DNA from: Galbitalea sp036491035
GTDB lineage: Bacteria; Actinomycetota; Actinomycetes; Actinomycetales; Microbacteriaceae
DNA: 64,000 bases
Direction of reading: 5' to 3'
Assembly: GCA_036491035.1 (NCBI GenBank)
Contig: DASXCU010000091.1
Coordinates: 23,189 to 87,188, forward strand
Under the pieces are notes generated by a model, which was not told the DNA's origin, did not search any database, and saw nothing but the letters and a program-made list of their open reading frames with translations. This document shows, piece by piece, positions 50,652 to 59,713 of this stretch. Both the position numbers and the translations under genes were made by a program. Position 1 is the first letter of the stretch; each line of letters starts with the position of its first letter.

Positions 50652-51592
50652 AGTTCCGAAGCGATCCATCCGCGATCCGAGGATCCATCGTTCCCCTCAT
50701 GACACCGTTCACGCAGGATGGCACCGTCGACCACGGCGGGATCACGAATCTCGTGAATTGGCAGCTCGCACAGGGCACGCACGGGGTCTCGATCGGGGGA
50801 TCGACCGGCGAGCCGAGCGCACAGACCATCGACGAGCGCATCGCCGCTATCCGCACCGTCGCTGCCGCGATCGACGACCGCGTGCCCTTCATGCCCGGCA
50901 CGGGAACCGAGAAGCTCGACGAGACACTCGAACTCACCGCCGCGGCCCGGGATGCCGGCATCGACGCGGCCCTCATCATCACGCCGTACTACGCGAGGCC
51001 GACGCAGGAGGCGCTCTACGTCTGGTACCGAACCGTCGCGGAGGAGTTCCCGGATCTGCCGATCGTCGCCTACAACGTGCCGAGCCGCACGGCGGTCGAC
51101 ATCGCACCGGAGACCGTTGCTCGGCTCTATCGCGACCTCGACAACTTCGTCGGGGTGAAGGAAACCACCAAGGACTTCGAGCACTTCTCGCGCGTGCTCC
51201 AACTCTGTGGACCCGACCTGCTGGTCTGGAGCGGGATCGAGCTGCTCTGCCTTCCGCTGCTCGCCCTCGGTGGGGCTGGATTCCTCAGCGCAACCGCGAA
51301 TATCGCGCCGCGCGCGCATGCCGACCTGTACGAGGCGTGGGAATCGGGAGATATCGCGAAGGCCCGCGAGATCCACTACGGCCTGCACCCGCTCGTCGAC
51401 CTGCTGTTCGTCGAGACCAACCCCGCACCCGGCAAGTGGGTGCTGGAGAAGCGTGGGCTGATCGAATCCGGTCACGTTCGACCACCGCTGATCTCACCGA
51501 CGCCGGGCGGCGTCACGAAAATCACCGAACTGCTCGCCGAGGGCGAGCGCTACCTGTCGCCCGTCGAGGGCTTCACCGTGAAAGGTCGCTGA
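50648..51592 (+). CDS. Dihydrodipicolinate synthase (DapA) family lyase
   Basis: 314-residue class I (Schiff-base) lyase. The Schiff-base Lys is in FVGVKETTKD, the catalytic Tyr in LIITPYYARPT, and the pyruvate-binding motif is GGSTGEPSA. It is probably not the lysine-pathway enzyme, since it is embedded in the aromatic operon. It may split a pyruvate-yielding intermediate, in the place usually taken by class II aldolase HpaI, or it may serve sugar-acid catabolism. The GTG start overlaps the GntR stop. Confidence 0.87.
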   Translation: MKFRSDPSAIRGSIVPLMTPFTQDGTVDHGGITNLVNWQLAQGTHGVSIGGSTGEPSAQTIDERIAAIRTVAAAIDDRVPFMPGTGTEKLDETLELTAAARDAGIDAALIITPYYARPTQEALYVWYRTVAEEFPDLPIVAYNVPSRTAVDIAPETVARLYRDLDNFVGVKETTKDFEHFSRVLQLCGPDLLVWSGIELLCLPLLALGGAGFLSATANIAPRAHADLYEAWESGDIAKAREIHYGLHPLVDLLFVETNPAPGKWVLEKRGLIESGHVRPPLISPTPGGVTKITELLAEGERYLSPVEGFTVKGR

Positions 51593-51594
51593 TC

Positions 51595-53088
51595 GTGGCG
51601 CACTTCATTCCGGACGGTGTCCCGTCCCACCTCCAGCACTACGTCGACGGCGAGTTCGTCGACAGCGTCTCGGGTTCAACCTTCGACGTACTCGACCCGG
51701 TGACTAACCAGAACTACGCGACTGCCGCCGCCGGCCAGAAGGAGGACGTCGATCTCGCCGTCGCGGCCGCCACCCGCGCGTTCCGCCGCGGCCCGTGGCC
51801 GGGACTCGCGCCGCGAGCGCGAGCGCGCATCCTGAACCGCATCGCCGACGCGGTTGAGGCGCAGGATGCCCGACTCGCGGAGCTGGAGACCTTCGACACC
51901 GGTCTTCCGATCACTCAGGCGCTTGGCCAGGCGCAGCGCGCCGCCGAGAACTTCCGGTTCTTCGCGGACCTGATCGTGGCGCAGGCGGATGACACCTATC
52001 GCGTGCCCGGCGTGCAGATGAACTACGTCAACCGCAAGCCGATCGGCGTCGCGGGACTCATCACTCCCTGGAACACGCCCTTCATGCTCGAGAGCTGGAA
52101 GCTCGCCCCGGCGCTCGCATCGGGATGCACGGTCGTTCTGAAACCCGCCGAGTTCACGCCGCTGTCGGCGAGCCTGTGGGCAACGATCTTCCGCGAGGCC
52201 GGTCTCCCGGACGGCGTCTTCAATCTCGTCAACGGGCTGGGCGAAGAGGCCGGGGACGCGCTGGTAAAGCATCCCGGGGTTCCGCTGATCTCGTTCACGG
52301 GTGAGACGACCACCGGCCAGACGATCTTCCGCAACGCGGCCGAGAACCTGAAGGGGCTCTCGATGGAACTCGGCGGCAAGTCGCCCGCCGTCGTCTTCGC
52401 CGACGCCAACCTCGACGCCGCAATCGACTCGACCCTATTCGGAGTGTTCTCCCTCAACGGCGAGCGCTGCACCGCGGGCTCGCGCATCCTCGTCGAGCGG
52501 GCCATCTACGACGAATTCCTCGAGCGCTATTCGGAGCGCGCGAAACGCATCGTGGTGGGCGACCCGCACGATCCGAAAACGGAGGTCGGTGCGCTCGTCC
52601 ATCCGGAGCACTACGCCAAGGTGATCAGTTACGTCGAGCTCGGCAAATCGGAGGGTCGGCTGATCGCCGGCGGCGGCCGGCCTGAGGGCCTGCCCGAGGG
52701 AAATTACGTCGCGCCGACCGTGTTCGCCGACGTGAAACCCGACGCCCGGATCTTCCAGGAGGAGATCTTCGGACCGGTTGTCGCGATCACGCCGTTCGAC
52801 TCGGACGACGAGGCGCTCGAACTCGCCAACGGCGTGAGGTATGGGCTGGCCGCCTACCTCTGGACCTCAGATCTCACTCGCGCCCACAACTTCGCGCATC
52901 GAACGGAGGCCGGGATGGTCTGGCTCAACTCCCACAATGTGCGGGACCTTCGCACACCCTTCGGCGGCGTGAAGGCGTCCGGGCTCGGCCACGAGGGTGG
53001 CTACCGGTCGCTCGACTTCTACACCGACTCGCAGGCCGTGCACATCACCCTCGGGGACGTGCACACCGCCCGGTTCGGAGCGGCCTGA
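51595..53088 (+). CDS. hpaE: 5-carboxymethyl-2-hydroxymuconate semialdehyde dehydrogenase
   Basis: 497-residue ALDH oxidising the ring-cleavage product of homoprotocatechuate. The catalytic Cys is in NGERCTAGSR, the Glu in SMELGGKSPA and the cofactor segment in ISFTGETTTGQ. The C-terminal end DSQAVHITLGDVHTARFG is distinctive of HpaE-type enzymes. It starts at GTG 2 nt after the DapA-like stop and overlaps hpaD by 1 nt, so the operon is tightly coupled. Confidence 0.9.
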   Translation: MAHFIPDGVPSHLQHYVDGEFVDSVSGSTFDVLDPVTNQNYATAAAGQKEDVDLAVAAATRAFRRGPWPGLAPRARARILNRIADAVEAQDARLAELETFDTGLPITQALGQAQRAAENFRFFADLIVAQADDTYRVPGVQMNYVNRKPIGVAGLITPWNTPFMLESWKLAPALASGCTVVLKPAEFTPLSASLWATIFREAGLPDGVFNLVNGLGEEAGDALVKHPGVPLISFTGETTTGQTIFRNAAENLKGLSMELGGKSPAVVFADANLDAAIDSTLFGVFSLNGERCTAGSRILVERAIYDEFLERYSERAKRIVVGDPHDPKTEVGALVHPEHYAKVISYVELGKSEGRLIAGGGRPEGLPEGNYVAPTVFADVKPDARIFQEEIFGPVVAITPFDSDDEALELANGVRYGLAAYLWTSDLTRAHNFAHRTEAGMVWLNSHNVRDLRTPFGGVKASGLGHEGGYRSLDFYTDSQAVHITLGDVHTARFGAA

Positions 53089-54155
53089 TGGCCGGCAACG
53101 AACAACCAGGAACGCCTCCCGTCGCACCGGACATCCTTCGCTGCGCGTGGGCCGAACTGATCGTCACCGACCTCGCCGCGTCCCGCGCGTTCTATGTCGG
53201 GGTGTTGGGGCTCGTCGTCAGCTACGAGGACGAGGACGCGATCTACCTGCGCGCCTTCGAGGAGTATCTGCACCACTCGCTCGTTCTTCGCCGCGGCCCC
53301 GTTGCCGCGTTGGCGGTGCTCGCGTACCGCGTGCGCTCCGAGTCCGAGGTGGATGTCGCGGCCGCGTACTACCGTGCACTCGGATCGCGGGTGGAGGAGC
53401 GCCAAGCCGGCCAGACGCGCGGAATCGGTCGCGCCATCCGGGTCGAGGATCCGCTCGGGTTCCCGATCGAGTACTTCTACGAGGCGGAGCACGTCGAACG
53501 ACTCACTCGTCGATACGACCTCCAGGGCGCGGCGACGATCGCCCGCCTCGATCACTTCAACATCGTCACGCCCGACGTGCCGACCGCAATGGACTACTAC
53601 GGCGACCTCGGCTTCACAGTGTCCGAGGACATCGAGGACGACGAGAAGACCGTCTTCGCCGCCTGGATGTATCGCAAGTCGACCGTGCACGATGTCGCGC
53701 TCACCGGCGGGGCCGGACCGCGGCTGCACCACATCGCGTTCGCGACCCACGAGCGTTCGCAGATCCTGCATCTCTGCGATCATCTCGGAGCGCTCCGGCA
53801 GTCCGACCAGATCGAGCGCGGCCCCGGCCGGCACGGGGTGTCGAACGCGTTCTACCTCTACCTCCTCGACCCGGACGGTCACCGCATCGAGATCTACACG
53901 CACGACTACTACACGGGCGACCCCGACAACCCGATCGTGACCTGGGATGTGCACGACAACCAGCGGCGCGACTGGTGGGGCACGCCCGTCGTGCCGAGCT
54001 GGTACGCGAACGCCTCCGCCGTGCTCGATCTCGATGGTGAGGTGCGCACAACGACCGAGCGAACAGACACGAGCGAGGCCGACGTGACGATCGGCGCCGA
54101 TGGCTTCTCTTACACGCGCAAGGACGAGGGCTTCAAGATCGGCGACCAGGTCTAA
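53088..54155 (+). CDS. hpaD: 3,4-dihydroxyphenylacetate 2,3-dioxygenase (MndD type)
   Basis: 355-residue two-module VOC extradiol dioxygenase. The metal ligands are His156 (RLDHFN), His215 (LHHIAF) and Glu268 (RIEIYTHDYY), and the acid-base His is His201. All are offset by one from the numbering I recall for the Brevibacterium and Arthrobacter homoprotocatechuate dioxygenases. It opens the ring proximal to the side chain (2,3-bond), using Fe(II) or Mn(II). The ATG overlaps the hpaE stop. It is the last gene of the meta-cleavage operon. Confidence 0.92.
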   Translation: MAGNEQPGTPPVAPDILRCAWAELIVTDLAASRAFYVGVLGLVVSYEDEDAIYLRAFEEYLHHSLVLRRGPVAALAVLAYRVRSESEVDVAAAYYRALGSRVEERQAGQTRGIGRAIRVEDPLGFPIEYFYEAEHVERLTRRYDLQGAATIARLDHFNIVTPDVPTAMDYYGDLGFTVSEDIEDDEKTVFAAWMYRKSTVHDVALTGGAGPRLHHIAFATHERSQILHLCDHLGALRQSDQIERGPGRHGVSNAFYLYLLDPDGHRIEIYTHDYYTGDPDNPIVTWDVHDNQRRDWWGTPVVPSWYANASAVLDLDGEVRTTTERTDTSEADVTIGADGFSYTRKDEGFKIGDQV

Positions 54156-54167
54156 TCGGTTAGATAG

Positions 54168-54196
54168 TTGACAGTTAGGCCTCTAACTATTAGAGT
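54168..54196 (+). promoter_or_regulatory. MarR promoter with embedded dyad
   Basis: TTGACA (54168-54173), a 17-nt spacer and TAGAGT (54191-54196) precede the ATG at 54204 by 7 nt. The spacer contains AGTTAG-GCCT-CTAACT (54173-54188), a 6-bp dyad placed to let the MarR product block its own promoter. A leaderless transcript through the MATE exporter gene is expected. Confidence 0.65.
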
Positions 54197-54203
54197 TCTA
54201 AGC

Positions 54204-54650
54204 ATGGACGAGCCGGAATTCAAGCGCGAGGGCAACCTGGATCTGCTGCGGTGGATCGGGTGGGCGCAGCGCAAGGCCGCAGAAGATTGGATCCGCGAAC
54301 GCGATCTGACCTTCGAGCAGGGCTTCGCGCTGGGCTTCCTCGAGCAGTTTCCCGGATCCATGCAGCGAGACATCGCCAAGATGACCCGTACCAGCGCCGC
54401 GAGCGTCTCCAGCCTCCTGCAGGGACTCGAACGCAAGGCACTCATCGAACGCCGCACCGAGCACGGGGATGAGCGCAGCAAGCGCGTTTATGCGACCCCG
54501 GCCGGCTCGAAACTGATCCAGGGGTTCGAGGCCGCAATGGCCGAAGCCAACGACACCATCCTTGAGCCGCTCAGCGAGGCTGAGCGCACCACACTGTTCG
54601 ACCTGCTGGGCAAGATCACGGCGGCGCTGCCGCAACCGTCCAGGTCGTAA
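54204..54650 (+). CDS. MarR family regulator of the adjacent MATE exporter
   Basis: 148-residue MarR protein. The HTH FPGSMQRDIAKMTRTSAASVSSLLQGLERKALIERRTE and wing HGDERSKRVYATPAG are clear. The start is MDEPEF at 54204 because the upstream extension overlaps the promoter. It is 74 nt upstream of a MATE efflux gene in the same direction, so it probably controls that exporter in response to a toxic or antibiotic-like compound. Confidence 0.9.
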   Translation: MDEPEFKREGNLDLLRWIGWAQRKAAEDWIRERDLTFEQGFALGFLEQFPGSMQRDIAKMTRTSAASVSSLLQGLERKALIERRTEHGDERSKRVYATPAGSKLIQGFEAAMAEANDTILEPLSEAERTTLFDLLGKITAALPQPSRS

Positions 54651-54666
54651 CCACGTTCCACTTCCT

Positions 54667-54687
54667 ACGCCGACATGGTGTCGGCGT
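54667..54687. repeat. 9-bp hairpin between marR and MATE genes
   Basis: ACGCCGACA-TGG-TGTCGGCGT is a perfect 9-bp stem with a 3-nt loop, lying between the marR stop and the MATE ribosome site. There is no T-tract. It may be a MarR-type operator or an RNA structure that attenuates or protects the downstream message. Confidence 0.5.
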
Positions 54688-54724
54688 GATTCAGCGCGCT
54701 TCAACGAGTTAGTAAGGAGCAGTC

Positions 54725-56167
54725 ATGAGCACCACAAGCATCGAATCCAACGCGGTCAAGTCCAACCGCTGGTACCTCTCGGCCGCGCCGATCGTGCGCG
54801 CCCTCGTGCACCTCTGCGTGCCGATGGCCGCCGGCATGATCGTCGGCGCCGTCTACAACGTCATCAACGCGGGCTTCATCGGTTCGCAGCACAACACCGC
54901 GCTGCTTGCCGCCATCACGTTCGGCACTCCGCTCCTCGGCCTGGTCATGGCGGTCGGCGGTGTCTTCGGAGTAGGCGGCAGTTCTTTGATCTCCCGACTA
55001 CTCGGGGCATCCGAGAATGACGTCTCCAAGGCCAGCGAGATCAAGCACGTCTCGTCGTTCGCCGTCTGGGCGACCGTCGTCGTCGGCGCGGTCCTCGGCG
55101 GAATCGGACTGCTGTTGCTGCATCCTCTCGTCACCGTACTCGGGGCCAGCACGGCGGGAGGAGCGGCCGTTGCGGCCACCACCTCGTACGTCGCCGTGTT
55201 CCTCTGCTTCACGCCGGTCCTCGCGCTCGCGTTCTGTCTCGAACAGCTGGTGCGGGCGGAGGGTGCGGCCCGCCAGTCGATGATCGGGCTGATCGCATCC
55301 ACGATCGGCAACCTCGTCTTCGACGTCCTCTTCATCCTGGTTCTGCACTGGGGTGTCGCCGGCGCCGCCCTGTCGATCGGCCTCTCCAACCTGATCAGCG
55401 TCGCCTACTACGCCTTCTGGCTGCAGAAACACAGCGAGCATGTCAGCCTGAACCCACGCTGGTTCGCTCTGAAGTCGTCCATCCTGAAGCCCGTCTTCGG
55501 AATCGGCTCGGGCGAGCTGATCCAGTCGTCGTTCCTGATCGTCACAGTCCTCGTGCTGGACAACCTCGCGGCGATCTACGGCGACGGGCCGCTCGCCGCG
55601 ATGGGCGTCGCGGTGCGAATCGCGCAGGTGCCGGAGTTCCTGGTCATGGGCGTCACCATCGGCGTGCTGCCGCTCCTCGCCTACTCGTTCGGCAAGGGCG
55701 ACCACACGCGTCTGCGTTCGGCGCTTCGAGCAGCAGCGATCACGGTCGGTGGGATCACCATCCTCTTCGCGACCGTGGTGTTCCTCTTCCGCGACCAGGT
55801 GCTGATGCTGTTCTCTAACAGCCACAGCGTCCTCGCGATCGGCGTCATCGCGCTCACCGCGCAGCTGGTCGCAATGATCGCCAATGGATTCACCGGCCTC
55901 ATCACCTCACTATTCCAGGCCACCGGTAAGGCCGTGCCGTCGATCGTGCTGTCGATGTCGCAGGGCATCCTGTTCATCCCGATCGTGTTGCTAGGCAACC
56001 TGTGGTTCGGCCTCGGCGGCATCATCTGGTCGCTTACCGTCAGCGAAGTGCTCGTGTTCCTGATCGGAATCGGGATGTGGCTCGCCACCCGCAAGTCCAT
56101 CGATCGCGGCCTCGCCGAAGGCAGCCCGGAGCGCGCCGAGGCGGCGCTCGAGGGTGCCGAGGCCTAG
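54725..56167 (+). CDS. MATE family efflux transporter
   Basis: 480-residue, twelve-helix multidrug/toxin extruder. MATE features include PMAAGMIVGAVYNVINAGFIG in helix 1, GVFGVGGSSLISRLLGA in the N-bundle, and the repeated second half beginning near ILKPVFGIGSGELIQSSFL. It exports drugs or oxidised metabolites using Na+ or H+. The ATG has a strong AAGGAG site. It is under the adjacent MarR gene. Confidence 0.92.
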   Translation: MSTTSIESNAVKSNRWYLSAAPIVRALVHLCVPMAAGMIVGAVYNVINAGFIGSQHNTALLAAITFGTPLLGLVMAVGGVFGVGGSSLISRLLGASENDVSKASEIKHVSSFAVWATVVVGAVLGGIGLLLLHPLVTVLGASTAGGAAVAATTSYVAVFLCFTPVLALAFCLEQLVRAEGAARQSMIGLIASTIGNLVFDVLFILVLHWGVAGAALSIGLSNLISVAYYAFWLQKHSEHVSLNPRWFALKSSILKPVFGIGSGELIQSSFLIVTVLVLDNLAAIYGDGPLAAMGVAVRIAQVPEFLVMGVTIGVLPLLAYSFGKGDHTRLRSALRAAAITVGGITILFATVVFLFRDQVLMLFSNSHSVLAIGVIALTAQLVAMIANGFTGLITSLFQATGKAVPSIVLSMSQGILFIPIVLLGNLWFGLGGIIWSLTVSEVLVFLIGIGMWLATRKSIDRGLAEGSPERAEAALEGAEA

Positions 56168-56222
56168 CCCGGACTTGCCGGCCTAATTCCGCTTCCGCGA
56201 GATTGGGTGAAGAATCGACACC

Positions 56223-57005
56223 ATGACCGAGTCCGCCGGAACGGCATCCGTTCTGGATGTTTCCAACCTGACCGTGACCTACGGAAGCGGGGTCGCCGTC
56301 GACGGCATCGCCTTCGAGATCCGCGCGAAAGAGATCTTCGGCCTCCTCGGGCCGAACGGCGCCGGCAAGACCAGCACCCTCAGCGCGATCGAGGGACTGG
56401 TCGCGCCGCGATCCGGCACGGTCACGGTCGATGGCATCGACCTGCAGCGCGACCCCATGTCGGCGAAGGCCCGGATGGGCGTTCAACTGCAGGCGTCCAG
56501 CTTCCAGGCCGAGCTGACCATCGAACAGATCGTGCGGCTGTATGCCGGACTCTATGGCGTGACCGACTCGAAGGACGAGATCGCGGATCGGATTCGACGC
56601 GTTGGACTGGGCGACGAGCTCGGCAAGCGCTTCAAGTCGCTGTCCGGCGGCCAGCAGCAGCGGCTCTCACTGCTCATTGCCGTCATTCATCAGCCCTTGC
56701 TTCTGCTTCTCGACGAACCGACCGCCGGTCTCGATCCGCAGTCCCGTCGCCAACTCTGGGACCGAATCGAGCGGCTCCGCGCGGACGGCGGCAGCATCCT
56801 CCTCACCACACACTCGATGGAGGAGGCGCAGGCCGTGTGTGATCGGGTCGCGATCATCGACCGCGGAAAAATCCTCGCGAGTGACACTCCTGCCAACCTC
56901 ATCAAGCTCCACGGCAAGGATCCGAAGGTCCTCGCCGTCGCCCACGGCAAGGTCACGCTCGAGGATGTCTTCATCGGACTGACGGGAAGTGAGATCCGTG
57001 ACTGA
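56223..57005 (+). CDS. ABC-2 type exporter, ATP-binding subunit
   Basis: 260-residue ABC ATPase. Walker A is GPNGAGKTST, the signature LSGGQQQRL, Walker B LLLLLDEPTAGLD and the H-loop TTHSMEEAQ. The short C-terminal domain ending in LEDVFIGLTGSEIRD is typical of drug/lipid ABC-2 exporters (DrrA/CcmA-like). It overlaps the permease start by 8 nt. The substrate is unknown. Confidence 0.93.
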   Translation: MTESAGTASVLDVSNLTVTYGSGVAVDGIAFEIRAKEIFGLLGPNGAGKTSTLSAIEGLVAPRSGTVTVDGIDLQRDPMSAKARMGVQLQASSFQAELTIEQIVRLYAGLYGVTDSKDEIADRIRRVGLGDELGKRFKSLSGGQQQRLSLLIAVIHQPLLLLLDEPTAGLDPQSRRQLWDRIERLRADGGSILLTTHSMEEAQAVCDRVAIIDRGKILASDTPANLIKLHGKDPKVLAVAHGKVTLEDVFIGLTGSEIRD

Positions 57006-57777
57006 CACGATTCGCACGGCAGCACCACAGACCGGTCTCATCTTCCGGTCACTGTTCCGGGCCGACTTCACCGTGCTACTGCGCAACGGGCGCACTCTCA
57101 TCCTTAACATCGCCGTCCCGATCCTGATTCTGATCATCACCGGATTCGCGTCGTCCAAGGGCCGCACCTCCGACTTCGGTCTCGGCGCGTTCGATGTGGG
57201 ACTCGCGATCACCTATGGGCTGCTGGCCTCGAGTCTCATCGGATACTCGATCACGGTTGCACGAGATCGCGAGGCGGGGGTGCTGCAACGCCTCCGGGTC
57301 ACTCCCGCGCCAACCTGGGCGATCATGACGAGCCGTTTGCTCGTCCAGATCGTGCTCGACCTGGTCATGACGGTCATCGTGCTCGCGATCGGCGTCGTCA
57401 TCCATCACCTCGAGTTCAGCTTCTGGGACGTCCTGCTGTTCTGCGGCGTCTCGCTCCTCGGGGGCGTTATGTTCCTCGCGATCGGCCAGGCCATCGTCGG
57501 ACTGGTGCGATCCGCCTCCGCGGTGAACGCGCTCGGGCGGGCGCTTTACATTGTGCTTCTACTGCTCGGCCTCCTCGGCTCGACGGCCGTCCTCGGTGAC
57601 ACCATGAAGGCGATCTCGGACTGGTCGCCCGTGGGGGCGCTCATCCTGCTCTACGTGGGAGTGCTGGATCCCTCGGCCTGGGGATGGGCGCAAACCGACG
57701 CGTTGATCGCGACGCTCATATACATCGTCGTGGGCGTGATCGTCGGAATCCGCTGGTTCCGCTGGGAAGCACGATAG
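56998..57777 (+). CDS. ABC-2 type exporter, permease subunit
   Basis: 259-residue six-helix ABC-2 membrane protein (DrrB-like). An N-terminal amphipathic segment precedes helix 1 (LILNIAVPILILIITGF). The loop ARDREAGVLQRLRVTPAPTWAIMTSRLL is the characteristic coupling region after helix 2. It starts at GTG 56998 within the end of the ATPase gene; the pair forms one exporter. A RibD-like reductase gene follows after 12 nt. Confidence 0.91.
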   Translation: MTDTIRTAAPQTGLIFRSLFRADFTVLLRNGRTLILNIAVPILILIITGFASSKGRTSDFGLGAFDVGLAITYGLLASSLIGYSITVARDREAGVLQRLRVTPAPTWAIMTSRLLVQIVLDLVMTVIVLAIGVVIHHLEFSFWDVLLFCGVSLLGGVMFLAIGQAIVGLVRSASAVNALGRALYIVLLLLGLLGSTAVLGDTMKAISDWSPVGALILLYVGVLDPSAWGWAQTDALIATLIYIVVGVIVGIRWFRWEAR

Positions 57778-57789
57778 GGAGAGCTGGCC

Positions 57790-58335
57790 GTGAGAAAACT
57801 GGTGGCGTACGAGCTGGTGTCACTGGACGGCGTCGCGCAGAGCCCAGAGGAGTTCTTCCTCGACTGGGATGAGGCGATGGACGCGAACCTGGGCGTGGTC
57901 ATCGGCGAGCAGGACACGGTGCTACTCGGTCGACGAAGCTACGACGAGTGGTCCGGGTACTGGCCGACCAGCACCGATGAGCCGTTCTCGACGTTCATTA
58001 ACGCCGTGCCGAAGTTTGTCGCAACCTCGTCACCGCTCGACGGCGACTGGAATAATTCGACCGCGATCGAGGGCGAGATCGACCAGTTCGTTCGCGACCT
58101 TAAGGCAGTTCCCGGCGGCGCCATCGGCATCCACGCCAGCATCTCTCTCACGCAGGCGCTCCTCTCGGCCGAGCTCGTCGATCAACTGAAGCTTCTCGTC
58201 GCACCGGTTATCGTCGGGAAAGGGAATCGGTTACTCGACGGACTGCCGCGAGTGCGGCTGGAACTCGAGAGCAGCACCAGCTCCCCGACCGGGTACCTGA
58301 TGCTGGACTACCGGGTGCGCGACTCGAGCGAATGA
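57790..58335 (+). CDS. Dihydrofolate reductase/RibD C-terminal family protein
   Basis: 181 residues of the RibD_C fold, with YELVSLDGVAQSPEEFFLDW at the N-terminus and LLGRRSYDEWSGYW and the NADPH-type strand GGAIGIHASISLTQALL further on. These YyaP/YwjB-like proteins are not true folate enzymes as far as known. It lies 12 nt after the ABC permease and starts at GTG with GGGAGAG upstream, so it probably shares that operon. Confidence 0.88.
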   Translation: MRKLVAYELVSLDGVAQSPEEFFLDWDEAMDANLGVVIGEQDTVLLGRRSYDEWSGYWPTSTDEPFSTFINAVPKFVATSSPLDGDWNNSTAIEGEIDQFVRDLKAVPGGAIGIHASISLTQALLSAELVDQLKLLVAPVIVGKGNRLLDGLPRVRLELESSTSSPTGYLMLDYRVRDSSE

Positions 58336-58399
58336 GTTCCGGACGCGATCAGTCTGAGGAATGATGTCGCGGAGGCTCGATACCCCCTAGGTTTCTCCT

Positions 58400-59713
58400 G
58401 TGACCCGAATCCAGGAACCCGGCGACGCTGCCGGAGCATCCACGACGACCACGAAGACCGCGGTCGATCTCTCGAAGCGCGATCTCACCCTCGACCTGAC
58501 CCGCGTGTTCTGCGTTCTGCTGGTTGTGGTCATCCACCTTCTCTTCGTGGGCGTTGGTCACACGAGGAGCGGGTCGCTCACCATCTCGCGCCCCCTCGAC
58601 CATCTGTCGTGGTTCCCTATGGCCACGTGGGTCGGCCAGATCATGCCCGTGTTCTTCGTCGTCGGCGGGTTCGCCGGGCTGACTTCCTGGCGGAGCACTC
58701 TCCGCCGCGGAGGCAATGCGCGCGGCTTCGTTCGCACGCGCGTGCTGCGACTCGCGCAACCCGCGCTGCCGCTCTTCATCTTCTACGTCGTCGTTCTCGG
58801 TGCGGCGACGCTGATCGGCATCGACCCGCAACTGCTCGCTGGGGTTGCGACCGGTGCCGGGAGCCCGCTGTGGTTCCTGGCCGCCTACTCGCTCTGCCAG
58901 GCGCTCGTGCCGCTCATGGCCGGGTTCCACGAACGTGCGCCGAAGACGACCCTGGTCGTGCTGCTCGCAGGCGCCATCCTCGTGGACGCGGTGCGGTATT
59001 CGACCCACGACGTGCTGTTCGGGCTCGTGAACCTCGCCTTCGTCTGGCTGATCATCCAGCAGTTCGGATTCTGGTACGCGGATGGCTGGTTCGACCGCAG
59101 AAAGTGGTGGCAGCTCGTCGCGATCGCGGCGGTCTGTTACGCGACACTCATCCCGCTGACCACCGTTCTGCCGTACTCGGTGGACATGCTGACGAACCTG
59201 AATCCGCCGACCGTTCCGCTCATCGCTTTGGGGCTTGCGCAGGCGTGCGTGCTGCGCCTGCTCAAACCCGCGCTGACAGCGCTCATGAGCACTCGACCCG
59301 CGAAGGCCGTGGTCTTCGTGGTCGGTTCACGGCTCATGACCGTCTACCTGTGGCACCTGCCACTCATCATCGTCCTGGCCGGCGCTGCCCTGCTCATCCC
59401 GGGTGCGAGTCCCGCGCCCGCGTCGGCCGCCTGGTGGCTGTCTCGTCCGCTGATGTACATCCTGGTGCTCCTCGCACTGTACGGGCTGTCGTTCCTCGTC
59501 GGCCGCTGGGAGACGCCGCGCGAGGTTTCGGCGGTGCCACCGACGTGGGGCGTGGCGCTCTCGGCGGTGTTGGTATTCGTCCCCGCCCTGCTGATCCTGC
59601 AGTGGTTCCTGAACCCCGAGTTCGCCATTCTCGGCGCCGTATTCTACGGAGCCGCGGTGCTGATGCTCGGGCGATGGCCAACGCGAGCGGGAGCCGCGGC
59701 CGTGGTCTCGTAG
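58400..59713 (+). CDS. Membrane acyltransferase (Acyltransferase_3, OafA/YrhL type)
   Basis: 437-residue, ten-helix-type acyltransferase. The N-terminal motif LDLTRVFCVLLVVVIHLLF has the family His; WFPMATWVGQIMPVFFVVGGFAGLTSWRST contains the usual RxxR-like region (RTRVLRLAQPALPLF). It probably O-acylates a cell-surface sugar or lipid. TAGGTT ends 6 nt before the GTG, implying a leaderless mRNA. The last 70 nt overlap the convergent HxlR gene. Confidence 0.88.
   Translation: MTRIQEPGDAAGASTTTTKTAVDLSKRDLTLDLTRVFCVLLVVVIHLLFVGVGHTRSGSLTISRPLDHLSWFPMATWVGQIMPVFFVVGGFAGLTSWRSTLRRGGNARGFVRTRVLRLAQPALPLFIFYVVVLGAATLIGIDPQLLAGVATGAGSPLWFLAAYSLCQALVPLMAGFHERAPKTTLVVLLAGAILVDAVRYSTHDVLFGLVNLAFVWLIIQQFGFWYADGWFDRRKWWQLVAIAAVCYATLIPLTTVLPYSVDMLTNLNPPTVPLIALGLAQACVLRLLKPALTALMSTRPAKAVVFVVGSRLMTVYLWHLPLIIVLAGAALLIPGASPAPASAAWWLSRPLMYILVLLALYGLSFLVGRWETPREVSAVPPTWGVALSAVLVFVPALLILQWFLNPEFAILGAVFYGAAVLMLGRWPTRAGAAAVVS

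Noticed and set aside
24688..54155. Catabolic region as a recently acquired genomic island
   Set aside because: No integrase, transposase, tRNA junction or flanking repeats, and base composition looks like the rest of the window.
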